The notes under the pieces: generated by a model | What the model saw: only the letters and a program-made list of their open reading frames with translations | What the model was told of the DNA's origin: nothing | Databases searched by the model: none | Source: Bufo bufo | Taxonomy: Eukaryota > Chordata > Amphibia > Anura > Bufonidae | Length of the DNA stretch: 64,000 nucleotides | Assembly: GCF_905171765.1 (NCBI RefSeq) | Contig: NC_053392.1 | Span: 399,308,119-399,372,118, forward strand | Direction of reading: 5' to 3' | Program-made: the position numbers and the translations under genes | Shown here: positions 21,350 to 31,412 of the stretch, one piece after another | How positions within the stretch are numbered: the stretch's first letter is position 1 | How the letters are laid out: each line of letters opens with the position of its first letter

Positions 21350-23664
21350 CACCCCTGTATTATTTGTTACACCGTTTGTTCCCTGTGTATGTCCATGTTG
21401 TGTGTTTTTGTTATCTGTTTGCAAGTTTTTCTTGATGTTGATGGTGGTAGTCCTTGTCTACGAGTGTGTTCCACCATGCTGATTTATGTAGTGTTGTAAG
21501 TCCCGTCTGCTGTCTTTGTTTCATTCTGTGTCCCCTTGGAGTGGAACAGTGTTATACTGTGGATCGAGAACGTATAGGTTCGCGAGCAGATAATATCACA
21601 CGGGAAATCCTGCTGGTCGGGAGAGGGCATAAGGACCTTCTCCATGCAGCACACAAAGGATGATGTGATATTATTCTGGGCAGCCAGGGTCTCAGATCGA
21701 TACGGGTAACGCTGTTGTGCTCAAGGTTTTCGGCAGGGCTGTGTTGCGCTGGGGACTGACGCGGACAGACAACATTGGTGTAATGTTGTGCTGCGCACTT
21801 GATTCTAGACCGAGCAGGTAGCACAGCTCTGACAGGGATTGGACGCAGAGTGTTTGGCAGCGGAGTGTGGACTGTGTTCTTGTGTTGTGGTGTCCTGGGG
21901 AGCCAGGGCATGCCTATGCCATTGGTTCTGCGGGCCTCCACAAGACGGGATCACAGGGGGAAATCAGCCTGGGTACACATGAGTGGACAGGGATGCGGTG
22001 CCATCAATAACAAGATGGTGCTTTTTCCACAGAACTCCAGTTATCCGGACCTAGTAGGGTGGCCATCCTTATCTGTTGGTGCAGAGGGATGTGTAGCAGA
22101 GGATGCGCTCCTCTGAAGGTACGGTGTTCAGACACCAGTGTTGGGATAACGAGGGGTCCTGTGAGATAAAGGGCAGCCCAATACCTTTCTCTACCCATGG
22201 GTCAAAGGTATTGGTGCTGGGAATTTTCACATTTAATTGCACTGTTAGGGGAGAAATTCCCCTGGGAGCGCCTGGTATTTTCTTCTGCCATAGGTGTGAT
22301 TTTATATGGAGCGGAAGAAAAACCCAGGAGATGCCACAGAAGAGGCCAGCTATTCCCCCTGACACTCTTGTGAAGCTCCAGAGGATCCCACTGGATTTTG
22401 GCAACTAAGCGACCTCTGCCTAGAGGTGTTCTAGAGATGGAAGACTGTGCCACAATCCAGCGGGAGCATTATTTAAGGCTCTGGAGGAAGACTTGGGAGA
22501 CGTTCGGGTGGAAGAACTTATTATCACTTGTTTCACCCAGTGAAACTTCTTCTGGTTCTGGTCATCTAGACTGTGTATCGGAGGGTCAAGGGACTTATTG
22601 ACCAAATACACCAGAACCAGACAGAACTTTACCGAACTAACCAAAGGAGGAGGCTCAGGACATAACGCTAACATTGTTCCTGTAGCCAAATATTGTATGG
22701 ACACACTTTGTTTCCTATGAGGGTTCGGGACGTATAACTTGTACTACCCTGAAACCCCATAGCACATTGTATTTATTGATTTTGTTTGTCAGTTGATTGT
22801 GTACCCATGCACACTCTAGGTGCAAATGTGTGACAGCCTATATTTGGCTGTGCACATTTGCATCCTATAGTCGTTTCCCATTGACACAGGGGTCTGCGAC
22901 CTACCTGTGTCTTTGGAGGTGTAGAGATATGCCAGGTTGCATGAGTCTCTATGGGTACACATACATATAATGATTTTGGTGGTATTGGGAGGGATGTGAC
23001 CTGTATTTTGTGTGAATGGGGATAAGGTTAGGTCACGATAGGGACAGGCAACATTCATTTGCCACCTTGAACCCTGGAACGGTGAAGTTCTTAAGGGGAG
23101 GGCTGGATGTGTAGTGTGGCGGAGGTGTTCTCCGCAGTAGAATTTAGGTACTATGACATCACCGCTTAAGAGTTTGACCTGCCTTGTAAAGACCTATTAA
23201 TCTGTCCACGGGAGAACCGCACCCATCGAGATGGAAACAGACGTTAGATAGAAGAAAGTTGGGACTGAGGTTGTGAGGGTGAACCCGCTCCAGATGCCTT
23301 GGAGGCGGGCCATACCTGAAGATTGGCAGAACTACCGAGAGACTGTGGGGGTGTGGTCACTCCAAAGTGGGGGTGGCCGACACCAAGAGACTGTTAAAGA
23401 AAGACCAGTTAACCAAGAGACTGTGGGTGTGTGGTATCCTAAAGTTGTCAAGAAGAAGACGGTGTATCCTGTGGACCGAGGAGTAGGTTGCGGTGAAGGG
23501 CAGGTCGGAGGAAGCTGGATTAGGGATGTCTAAGTACCTAAAGATCAGTGTGCACTACAGTTCTTCCTGAACTTCCACCAAAGATGGGGTTGAAGGGGGG
23601 CAAATATATCTCAACCCGTTCCCCCATTATATTGTCGTATTATATAGTCCGACAACAGGGGGAT
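21350..23664 (+). other. Internal non-coding part of the LTR retrotransposon
   Basis: The longest frames are about 105 codons and none shows protease, RT, RNase H or integrase motifs. The frame at 22103-22408 has a faint resemblance to a retropepsin C-terminal part, too weak to call. A phrase AGAGACTGTGGG is repeated at 23338 and 23418. The segment closes with the purine-rich CAACAGGGGGA. Confidence 0.6.
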
Positions 23665-25504
23665 TGTTGAGGAACGGTTGAGACGTATGCATATATCCAT
23701 GCATGCCTGCAAACACGTGCGGGCATGTATGGTATATATATGCATACATTAACCACAGCATCATGGGACGATGTGCGCAGATGTGCCCAGCATCTGCGCA
23801 CGTCTGCCCATGGTGATCCCCAGGGGCTCATGGTGGCCCCTGTGGGAAATATGTGCCCCTTATAATGTAGGGGCTTGTGCCCCCTTATAATGTAGGGGCT
23901 TGTGTCCCCTTATGTAGGGGCTTGTGCCCCCTTATATAATAATGTGCCCCCTCTAGATATGTCCCTAATATTAATGTATACATGTGTATGGATGTGACCC
24001 AAGCATCCATACGCAGGTATATTATATATATTCCCCCCCTGAAACCAGATGCATCGGTGTGAATGTCCCCCAAGCATTCACACCGATGCAATCCGGCTAA
24101 TTGCATCAGAATGACCGGACAAGGGTCCGGTCATCCTGATGGATACAAAGAGCTCAGATTCAACAGAATCTGAGCCCTTTGATATAATTGTCGCCAGCGC
24201 CGCTGGAGACAATTATACATGATAGGAGAAGGGGAGAAGCCTCCCCTCCTTCTATTATGCGCATTCCGGCAGCGAAATTAACATCTCGCTGGCCAGAATG
24301 CAGAGTGCCACAGGCGGGAGATCAAAGGCTTCTCCCGCCTGGTGTGCAGCGCGTCCCCGATGTGCGGGCCGGCGCAGTGACGTCATATCACTGCGCCGGC
24401 CCACGTGGATGATGGGCGCGCGCCCCCTAGTGCACGGCGCGGGAGTGCGGGCCGCCGGGGATAAATATCCGGCGGCCCCTGCACTCAGGGTTAAAACATC
24501 TGGGCCCCCACCTGGAAGAGGAGCGCGTCCTGCGCTCCGGGAGTCAGGGCCCCCCACGTGGCGGCCGACCGGACCCCCCCTTCAGATAGGAGAGCGCGAT
24601 CGGCGCTCAAGGCTGCCCTCCTCAGGAGAGAGGATCGGGACCCCCCCCCCCCCGGACGAACGAGCAGACCCCTGGACGCGAGCATAAGTATCGCCCCCTA
24701 TTAACCCCTATTCCCCTATCCCACCAACGATCCACATCCCCTATCCCTGTACCACCTCCCATATATCCTAACCCTGTTACCCCTGGCAACCCCATTACCC
24801 CTGGTAACCCCTATTACACCCCTGGTAACCCTTTACACCCCTGATATACCCCCCTGGTAACCCTAGCCCTATTACATCCCTGATCTCCTAACCCTTAGAC
24901 CACTGAGCCCAAACCCCTATCCCACCAACGATCCTACACCACCTCCCCTTATTATTTAACCCCTGGGTTACCCCTACTCCTGCATCCCCTGGTTCCCTAC
25001 CCTGTCCATATTACACCCCTTGTCAACCCTATTATCCCTGGACACCCCTTGTTGCCCTGATCCCTGATTTACCTTGGTTAACCCCTGCATTCCCCTGGTT
25101 AATCCCTGCCTTGGTTAACCCCTGCATTCCCCTGGTTAATCTCTGTAGAGCATGCCTCTGCTCTGCAAACAATCCTTTTACCCTGTGTTCCTTGGCCTGC
25201 AGGCATTAACCCCTGCAGTGCCACAATTGTGTAATTAACCCTCTTGTAACCCCGTAGGGACAGTGAGTACAGACGGGTGGGTTATTGTTAATATAACTTG
25301 TATGTGTGAACTGTATAGTTAGTTTATGGGTGGAATTGGGAACGTGTAGTGTAGTTTAGGATTGTATATGTGTAGTGCTGTGTATTTACTGTATATCGTG
25401 TGCGTCAGGCGATAATAAATACCGTAATATTTGTACCCTTGGTGTAGCGTGTACTTGTTAGCGGTAGTGAGTTAGTAAGGCGCATGCAGCTAGTGTAGTG
25501 ATTA

Positions 25505-27548
25505 CTATTAAGCTAAAAAGGTATATTTTTATTAGACATATGGTTAAAAACATAGACAAAGAGATGACAGACAAGTGCAAAATAGTGCAGTACAATCCTG
25601 GGAGAGTTAATTCAGTATAATAGAGTAAAAAGGTAAGCGACCAAAAAATATATATATATATAACGTGGTTGTGACTCTCCGCCACACGGTCCCCCTTTGT
25701 GGGTGTCCTAGTTTAGGCTACCACATGTTCTTTTTGGAGACCCTGTGGCTGCGACTCATTTAACTTCATTTTCACTTTCACCCTCATTTCACACTCCGTC
25801 ATGCGGTCCCCCTCTGTTGGGTGGCCCCTCCTTTTTATCCCGGCCGCCGCACCATTGGGAGACCCCATGACCGTGTTCCACCTTTTGGGGTTTCGTGACT
25901 CCCTGTCACACGACCTCCCTCTGCCTGAGTCCTCTATTTGGTCTCGGCTTTCTTGGGAGATCCTGTGGCCGTGACTCAACCTGCCCCCTTTATAGTCACC
26001 ATTCACTTATTGGAAGCTTTTGGTCGCGCGATCCCCATCTGGTGGGCGTCCCTTAACGGCCGCCGCACCATTTGGTGATCCCGCGACTTTTTAGTGTTCT
26101 TTCATTATTTTCACCTTTCACTCCGTCGCGCGGTCCCCCTCTGCTGGGTGGCCTACACTTTTGGTTGTTTTGGCCGCCGCATCATTGGGAGACCCCGTGA
26201 CTGCGATCGCCCTCTGGAATTCTTTGACTCCCTGCCACACGACCTCCCTCTGCTTGAGACCTTATTGTGGTCCCGGTATGTTTGGGAGGTCCTGTGGCCG
26301 TGACCCAATCTATTCCATGTGCAGTCACTCCCCCCCCTTCCCTTTTTTCCTGTATCACTGTTTCAGGCCTCATGCACTATGCACTTTTATTTCTGCATAT
26401 TACTGTATATGTTTAGATATATATTTACCTATGACCCTCGGGTCTCTTATTAACACTTTAGTTCAGCGATAAATTAATTATTATCCAATAGAACATGCAC
26501 TATGCACTTTGTGGATATTTATAACACTAACGTATATATATTTATTTATCTGTTTATTACTTACGATATCTACCTCCGTTCTTCTGGTGGGTTGAACCCT
26601 GGGAGACCATGTGACCAGCATGTATGACCGTATAATCCATCCCCCTGACTTCGCCGCCTGCGTGATTGGCCACTACGCGGCTCTCGAACATCTCGTGGGA
26701 TCATGATGCGTTTGACGTCATGAAAGGTCCTTTGGTCAAAGGACGCAGCTATACTAGCGCAATTGGCCTCTGCGCAGTTGACCTGCGTTCCCGACTAATT
26801 AGTCTCCCGGATATCACATGATCCCCTAACGGGTTTTGGATTGGCGGCATGGGTATTTAAGTATCAGCTCTCCAGTGGGAAGTCTGTACCCCCAGAGGAA
26901 GGTTTCAAATCGAAACGCGCGTCGGGGTGTGCAGTCTTCCTGCGGACTTGTTACTTCCATAACGGTATGTGACCTTGCTTTGTTTGGACCGCATGTCTCA
27001 CTATCTTTGTTGCGGCCCTTTGCCTTTTTTGTACCATACATGGTCTTGCTATTCACCTCTTATCTCCTATATTGCACTTGCACTTTAACGCTTGTTACTT
27101 ATAGCGGTATAGATACAATTGCACTTTTGGAAAGAGCCACACTTGAGGATTTATACCTTATGTCCCCTAGTCACAACTGAATATACGCACTTGCACTTTC
27201 ATACTGAATGCATTTATTTGCACTGTGGACTTTTTTCAAGTGTAGATCTTGTATAGGAGTCCTCTTTATATACAGGCATTTATATATATATATATTTTTT
27301 TTGGTCGCTTACCTTTTTACTCTATTATACTGAATTAACTCTCCCAGGATTGTACTGCACTATTTTGCACTTGTCTGTCATCTCTTTGTCTATGTTTTTA
27401 ACCATATGTCTAATAAAAATATACCTTTTTAGCTTAATAGTTCTCAGTGTTGCTTTGTTGGTTATCTAATTATTTACTGAGTTAAGCTCTAGTTAGGGGC
27501 TTCATTAGTTTTCTATGCCATTCTTCATGTAACCTATTTCTGCACTAA
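25505..27548 (+). mobile_element. Non-autonomous Penelope-like element with inverted arms and a hammerhead-type motif
   Basis: Flanked by the 15-bp duplication CTAGTGTAGTGATTA (25490-25504 and 27549-27563). An arm at 25505 to about 25660 is the complement of about 27281-27440. A 108-bp tail (27441-27548) lies outside the right arm. This repeats the arm-body-arm-tail design of the element at 16901-20761, in the opposite orientation. No RT or nuclease frame is present. The interior has an imperfect tandem duplication (about 25845-26000 and 26173-26330) of CCGCACCATTGGGAGACC-type sequence. Assignment rests on architecture, duplication length and the ribozyme-like core. Confidence 0.75.
26884..26932 (+). 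ncRNA. Degenerate hammerhead-ribozyme-like motif
   Basis: ACCCCCAGAGGAAGG ... CGAAACGCGCGTCGGGG: stem I (CCCC/GGGG), GAAA and GUC are present, but the core reads CAGAGGA instead of CUGANGA, so it is probably inactive or reads through a variant fold. Confidence 0.5.
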
Positions 27549-27702
27549 CTAGTGTAGTGATTAGTGTAGAGTAAAGGCAAAGTATTGTACTATTATATAA
27601 AGGTATAAATAGGCGGAGTCATCAATAGACGGCTCCTCCTATTTATGAATATTAATTAGCAATATTCGCATAATATTGGTGATTAATATGCCCCCCTTTA
27701 CA

Positions 27703-28090
27703 GTAAACCTTAGAGTCAGGGAAAAATAGCGAAGAACGACCAGGGGAGCAGCCGGAGAATGGCCCCTTAGAAACAACCCGGATGAGCCAGCGGAAAGGTG
27801 CGTCAAGACCCATGTATAAGAGAAGGAAATATGAAGACCTGGGCGTACCAGGGATGTACCGTCCCCTTGGCGAACCAGGGGAGACACTGTGACAAGACAA
27901 GACCACCGACTGTGCCCTGTTGACAAAAACTAAGTGGCTATGACATGACGACAACAGTGGCCTGGGCGTACCAGGAAGACGAGACAAGCCTGGGCGTGAC
28001 CAGGTACAAGAAAATGTGAACGAAGCAGGGCGACTCCTGCACAGGATGGCCACCTTAGTGGTTTATGATGGTGCATATATAACAAAATAT
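27703..28090 (-). other. Presumed distal 5' region of the Ngaro/DIRS-type element
   Basis: Follows the right-hand GTAAA. CCTGGGCGTACCAGG words recur (27839, 27961, 27990). No coding frame. Assigned to the host element only by continuity across the insertion; the outer end is not defined. Confidence 0.4.
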
Positions 28091-28159
28091 ATTATTTTTT
28101 TTTGGACCTGAGCATTGCCACAAGAAGGCTATGTTGGATGTTTTGACAGTAGGTTAAAG

Positions 28160-29050
28160 GGCATCCGGAAGCGAAGTGCCAGGTTGCGGGATGCGCATGA
28201 ACGGAAGGATGGGCGCATCTGTGCATTCCTGTGGCTATGTGTGCCAGCCTGGAAAACATCTCAGCTCCGAGCGCATGCCCATCAGCTTTGGGTGTAGCGT
28301 CGCACGCCGGAGCGGCTCGGCAGCCTGCGCGCAGGGGCGGAAGTTGTATTACAGAGCCGGTGCGTTCCAAGCTGGAACGCAAGTTGTTCCTGGTCAACAC
28401 AATTCTCCAGGCCGTTGTTCCTTAATTAATTGTGCTAAAAACAGATGCAGGTGCAGGAGTTTGTGGTGGCAGGGTTTGCAGGCAGGAGAAGGAGCCTCCT
28501 GCGCTCCACAGTGGAACGCACGCCTCTCCCCAAGACCGCTGCCCGACCGTACCGCTCACCCCCCTTTATGCCGGCCTGGGAGATCATGCGCGTGCGCTCC
28601 ACGCCGGAACGACGGCAATGGGGAAGGCCCAACAAGCCGGCAGCACCGGAGGCGCGTGCGCCCCGATGCGGAACGCACGCCGCAGAGTGCCATCCCAATG
28701 CTCCCCGAAGAAAGATTCAGCCTATGAGCGGGCCGCGTGCGCTCCACGATGGAACGCATGCGGCCGCAGCGCCATGCGTGGTATGGAGGACTCCTGGACC
28801 GCCGGCCCTGGGACCCGGAAGTGCGTGCGCTCCATGCCGCACGACCAGAAGTGTGCCTGCTGGCAGAACCGTCGCTGTCCCTGCTTGATATGCGAACACT
28901 TACCCACTCGCTGCGGGGGCTGTAGCGTGATGCGGCCGGTGAAAACGAAGTACAAGCGTACGTCCAAACGAAGTCCAAGCGCACGTCCAAACGAAGTCCA
29001 CGACCGGAACGCCTACTGGGTGAGGGAAAGAGGGGGCTTATAAAGGCTCA
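28160..29050. promoter_or_regulatory. CpG-rich region with six copies of a palindromic TGCGCTCCA...TGGAACGCA motif
   Basis: GC- and CpG-rich compared with its flanks. Copies lie at 28361-28381 (TGCGTTCCAAGCTGGAACGC), 28500-28520, 28591-28611, 28654-28680, 28735-28760 and 28821-28844 (degenerate), 60-140 bp apart. The region ends in CTTATAAAGGCTC (TATA-like, 29038) and lies directly upstream of a multi-exon gene, so a promoter or CpG-island role is plausible. It may instead be part of a repeat. Open frames in it shadow the GC-rich composition. Confidence 0.5.
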
Positions 29051-29129
29051 AGCCCCTCCCACAAATGCAGGCTGAACTTCAGCCTTACCAACATATAATC
29101 TCATAATGATAGTTTAATTCTGTCACTAG

Positions 29130-30841
29130 GCTACTTTCAGACGAAGATGAACATCCAGAGGGTGAAACCAGTGATGCAGTACCGTAAGTTCAAACTACTC
29201 ATAAACCTATTTTTGCTTTGACTACAGAACCTTTGGTAGTATTCACACTGACAGTGGACTTTCTTTTTGTCATAGGGGGAGCCAAGCACCGCTGCTGCGT
29301 AAGAAACTCTCGGAAGCCGGCCTACACGAGAAGCACGACCTGGAATGCTCGTTGTTTGACAACTATCAGCTTTACCTGAAGGATCATTTCAGCGATCCTA
29401 CCATTAAGCAGATGGTAACTCCCCCCCACCCCAATTCTTCTTTCTTTTATTAATTTAATAATTGCATTCATGGGTTGACACTGCCTGTTTATTTTCAGAT
29501 GGAGAATGTTTCCAGATTCCTGCATTTTATGGATCCGGAGAAGATCAACCTTGACTTTCTACAAAACATCGATAAGACTAAACAGTTTGTCAGCACTCTG
29601 TTAAGTTTAAAAGTATCGCACGGAACGGTAAAAAACTATATCATTCATATAGGTAACTTTGCCAAGTACGTGGTGTCTGCCGACTTTACGGATGAGATTG
29701 ATGAAAACAACAGAGACGCTTCTAAAGGTCTTTCTTCGAATTCTGAAGAAGCTGACAATGGAAATCAACGAAAAGTCTGCGAAAAGACGGAAGCGGGTGT
29801 AAGTCCTATTAAGTTTATTTAGTGAACAGTTTGGTATAAATGTTCATGCCTTAATATAACTCTTGTTTTAACAAACACAGGCTTCGGCCTTCTATCGAGG
29901 AGTGCCGCAAGGTGCTCCAAGTGGCAAGAAATTAGGCATGCAAACTCTTCTCACGGGCAAATGCAGGCCAAGTGCTGAATGAAAATGAAAAGCTGCTGGC
30001 CTTCTATTACCTGGAGGCATTGGTTATGATCAGGCACCTACGGAAACCATCTGCCGTCCAAAACCTGACGGTAAGGCTCTTGTTACAATTCTGACTAACC
30101 GACTTGCCATTCCAATCACTGCCTACTGACAGACAACCCGAGATGCCTCATTTAACGTAATTTTATATTTTTCCATTCTCTTACAGGTGAAGGAATGGCT
30201 GGAGAGGGATCGCTGCGAATATTCAGGCAACACGGTGACAGTAGTAAAAATGTCGGACTGTGTCATCGTGCTAACTGAAGAGGAGGAGCGAGTAAGTGTT
30301 AACCCTCTCCTGAAACAACATATACCTGTTTCTTTGTATGTTCTCTCTCTTTTTCTTTTTTCCACCCAATAAATACTGTCAAGCACATGATTAACACATT
30401 CTGCTCTACCTTTACAGCTATTCGATATTTACTTCCGGTGCATCCGACACACATTGCTGAAAGCGGAGTCAAGCGCTGAGAATAGTTTTTTCCTTTCCAC
30501 AACGGGAAAACCGATAACAAATCCGAGCAAGGACCTGCAGAGATTTCAAGAAAAGTAAGTTACCCATGGAAACTGAACTTTTCTTTTTGTTTACATAAAT
30601 TTTGTGTCTTATCCATCCATGCTAACAACTCTTACCACCATATCGTTAGATTTCAGCAGGAACCATTCACTAATAAAGATGCAATAGAGGCCATCGAGAG
30701 GTGGGCTCTCCAGAATCTCAGCGTCGAAGACAAAGATGCTTTGAAGCAGTATATGCACCTGGGAGATCCTAAGGAAGCAAATCGAGATGTGATAATGAAG
30801 GCAGGTTGTATTTTGCATAATTTGGACAGCAATACACCGGG
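29130..30841 (+). pseudogene. Seven-exon tyrosine-recombinase-like gene fragment with tiny introns
   Basis: Exons inferred from splice sites and frame: 29130-29183, 29276-29414, 29499-29798, 29881-30070, 30187-30291, 30418-30554, 30650-30841. All introns are GT...AG and 82-126 nt long. Phases fit at every junction, given one 1-nt frameshift near 29710. A TAG lies in exon 4 (after VLQVARN, near 29932). The product begins acidic (LLSDEDEHPEGETSD). A core-binding-like helical part follows (VSRFLHFMDPEKINLDFL, HGTVKNYIIHIGNFAKYV), then RPSIEECRKVLQVA, VKEWLERD...LTEEEERLFDIYFRCIR and FFLSTTGKPITN. This order resembles Crypton/YR-like recombinase genes of vertebrates, from my general knowledge of that family. 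The last exon has HLGDPKEANRD where a HxxR/Y motif is expected, with no obvious nucleophilic tyrosine. The start and any further exons are not found. Confidence 0.6.
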
Positions 30842-30904
30842 GTAAGAGTTGATTTTTATGCTCAATTATATTACGTTTTTATGGTTGTTCACTCAGTTCT
30901 CACC

Positions 30905-31240
30905 CACTGTACCCACAAAAAATTAACTTTTATAATATGCTAATTAGCCTCTAGAAGCAGATGGGGTGGGCGTTGAACCTGCTCCTAGAGGCTCCGTCTG
31001 CTCACCTCTTTTCACGCCCTTCTTTTCTTGATTGACAGGGCCAGGCGTGAAAAAAGGTGGGCAAACGGAGCCTCTAGGAGCAGGTTCAACACCCCCTCTG
31101 CTCCTATTATAAAAGTTCATTTTTCTCAATAAAGGCTTTAGGCAGTGAGATGGCTCTAATATAGTTATGTTCAGCTGATATTAGCACATCGCTAATGTCA
31201 GCCAGCTTAATACCCATTTTTCAGGTGACAGAAACCCTTT
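30905..31240. repeat. Palindromic MITE
   Basis: Arms around 31035 pair AACCTGCTCCTAGAGGCTCC with its complement and CACGCCC with GGCGTG. TTAACTTTTATAAT at 30921 faces ATTATAAAAGTTCA at 31106, and the unit ends GACAGAAACCCTTTAA. No coding content. Confidence 0.7.
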
Positions 31241-31412
31241 AAATTAGACCTCAGATAAGACCAGAAAATTCATAGCCCATATAACCCCCACTCCTCAATC
31301 TCTTAAATCAGACCTCAAAGTCATGGCTTTATATAAGACCCCCCTCCATCAATCAGACCTCAGATCAGTCCTTAAATCATGACTTCTATATAACACCCCT
31401 TTCAATCAGACT
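31241..31412. repeat. Degenerate tandem repeat of ATCAGACCTCAG type
   Basis: Three to four imperfect copies of a unit of about 60 bp: TTAGACCTCAGATAAGACC, AATCAGACCTCAAAGTCATG, AATCAGACCTCAGATCAG. Each is followed by a TATATAA-C-rich stretch. Confidence 0.6.

Larger units (their letters stand above)
14102..27702 (+). mobile_element. LTR retrotransposon with 2-kb LTRs and gag only (TR-GAG-like), GTAAA duplication
   Basis: Two direct LTRs (14102-16086, 23665-27702) start TGTTGAGG and end TTTACA. GTAAA lies outside both (14097-14101 and 27703-27707), a 5-bp target duplication. Between the LTRs are a possible primer-binding site at 16088, a gag gene split by a Penelope-like element, about 2.3 kb without recognisable protease, RT, RNase H or integrase, and a purine-rich tract (CAACAGGGGGA, 23653-23663) before the 3' LTR. 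Removing both nested insertions leaves about 7.7 kb. An LTR element with gag but no pol fits the non-autonomous TR-GAG class, which depends on pol supplied by a relative. Confidence 0.88.
23665..27702 (+). repeat. 3' LTR, interrupted by a 2044-bp Penelope-like insertion
   Basis: LTR sequence occupies 23665-25504 and 27549-27702, and matches 14102-16086. Differences include fewer 23-bp units, a longer C run at 24640, an extra ACGAGCAGACCCC-type stretch near 24660 and a duplicated TTGGTTAACCCCTGCATTCC block near 25074-25130. Such differences would allow dating of the element. Confidence 0.92.
6020..28080 (-). mobile_element. Host Ngaro/DIRS-type tyrosine-recombinase retrotransposon, split by later insertions
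   Basis: Four blocks read on the minus strand in the order gag (13572-12447), RT (12431-11705), RNase H (7413-6561) and recombinase (6600-6020). That is the gene order of the Ngaro/DIRS group, which integrates through a tyrosine recombinase instead of a DDE integrase. Two large foreign elements, each with a clean target duplication, separate the blocks: 7414-11704 in the RT/RNase H frame and 14102-27702 upstream of gag. Removing both leaves roughly 4 kb of element. The left end is put where recombinase similarity fades. The right end (27703 to about 28080, presumed 5' untranslated region) is an inference from the flanking duplication. I did not find the split terminal repeats that would prove the ends. 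Confidence 0.65.

Noticed and set aside
22103..22408. Possible retropepsin in the internal region of the LTR element
   Set aside because: No D-S/T-G active site is visible; the resemblance is limited to a few hydrophobic positions.
28432..29043. 203-codon frame on the plus strand in the CpG-rich block
   Set aside because: Several frames are open on both strands due to GC-rich composition; residues are dominated by Arg, Ala, Pro and Cys, and the palindromic motif explains the repeats. An upstream exon hidden here cannot be excluded.
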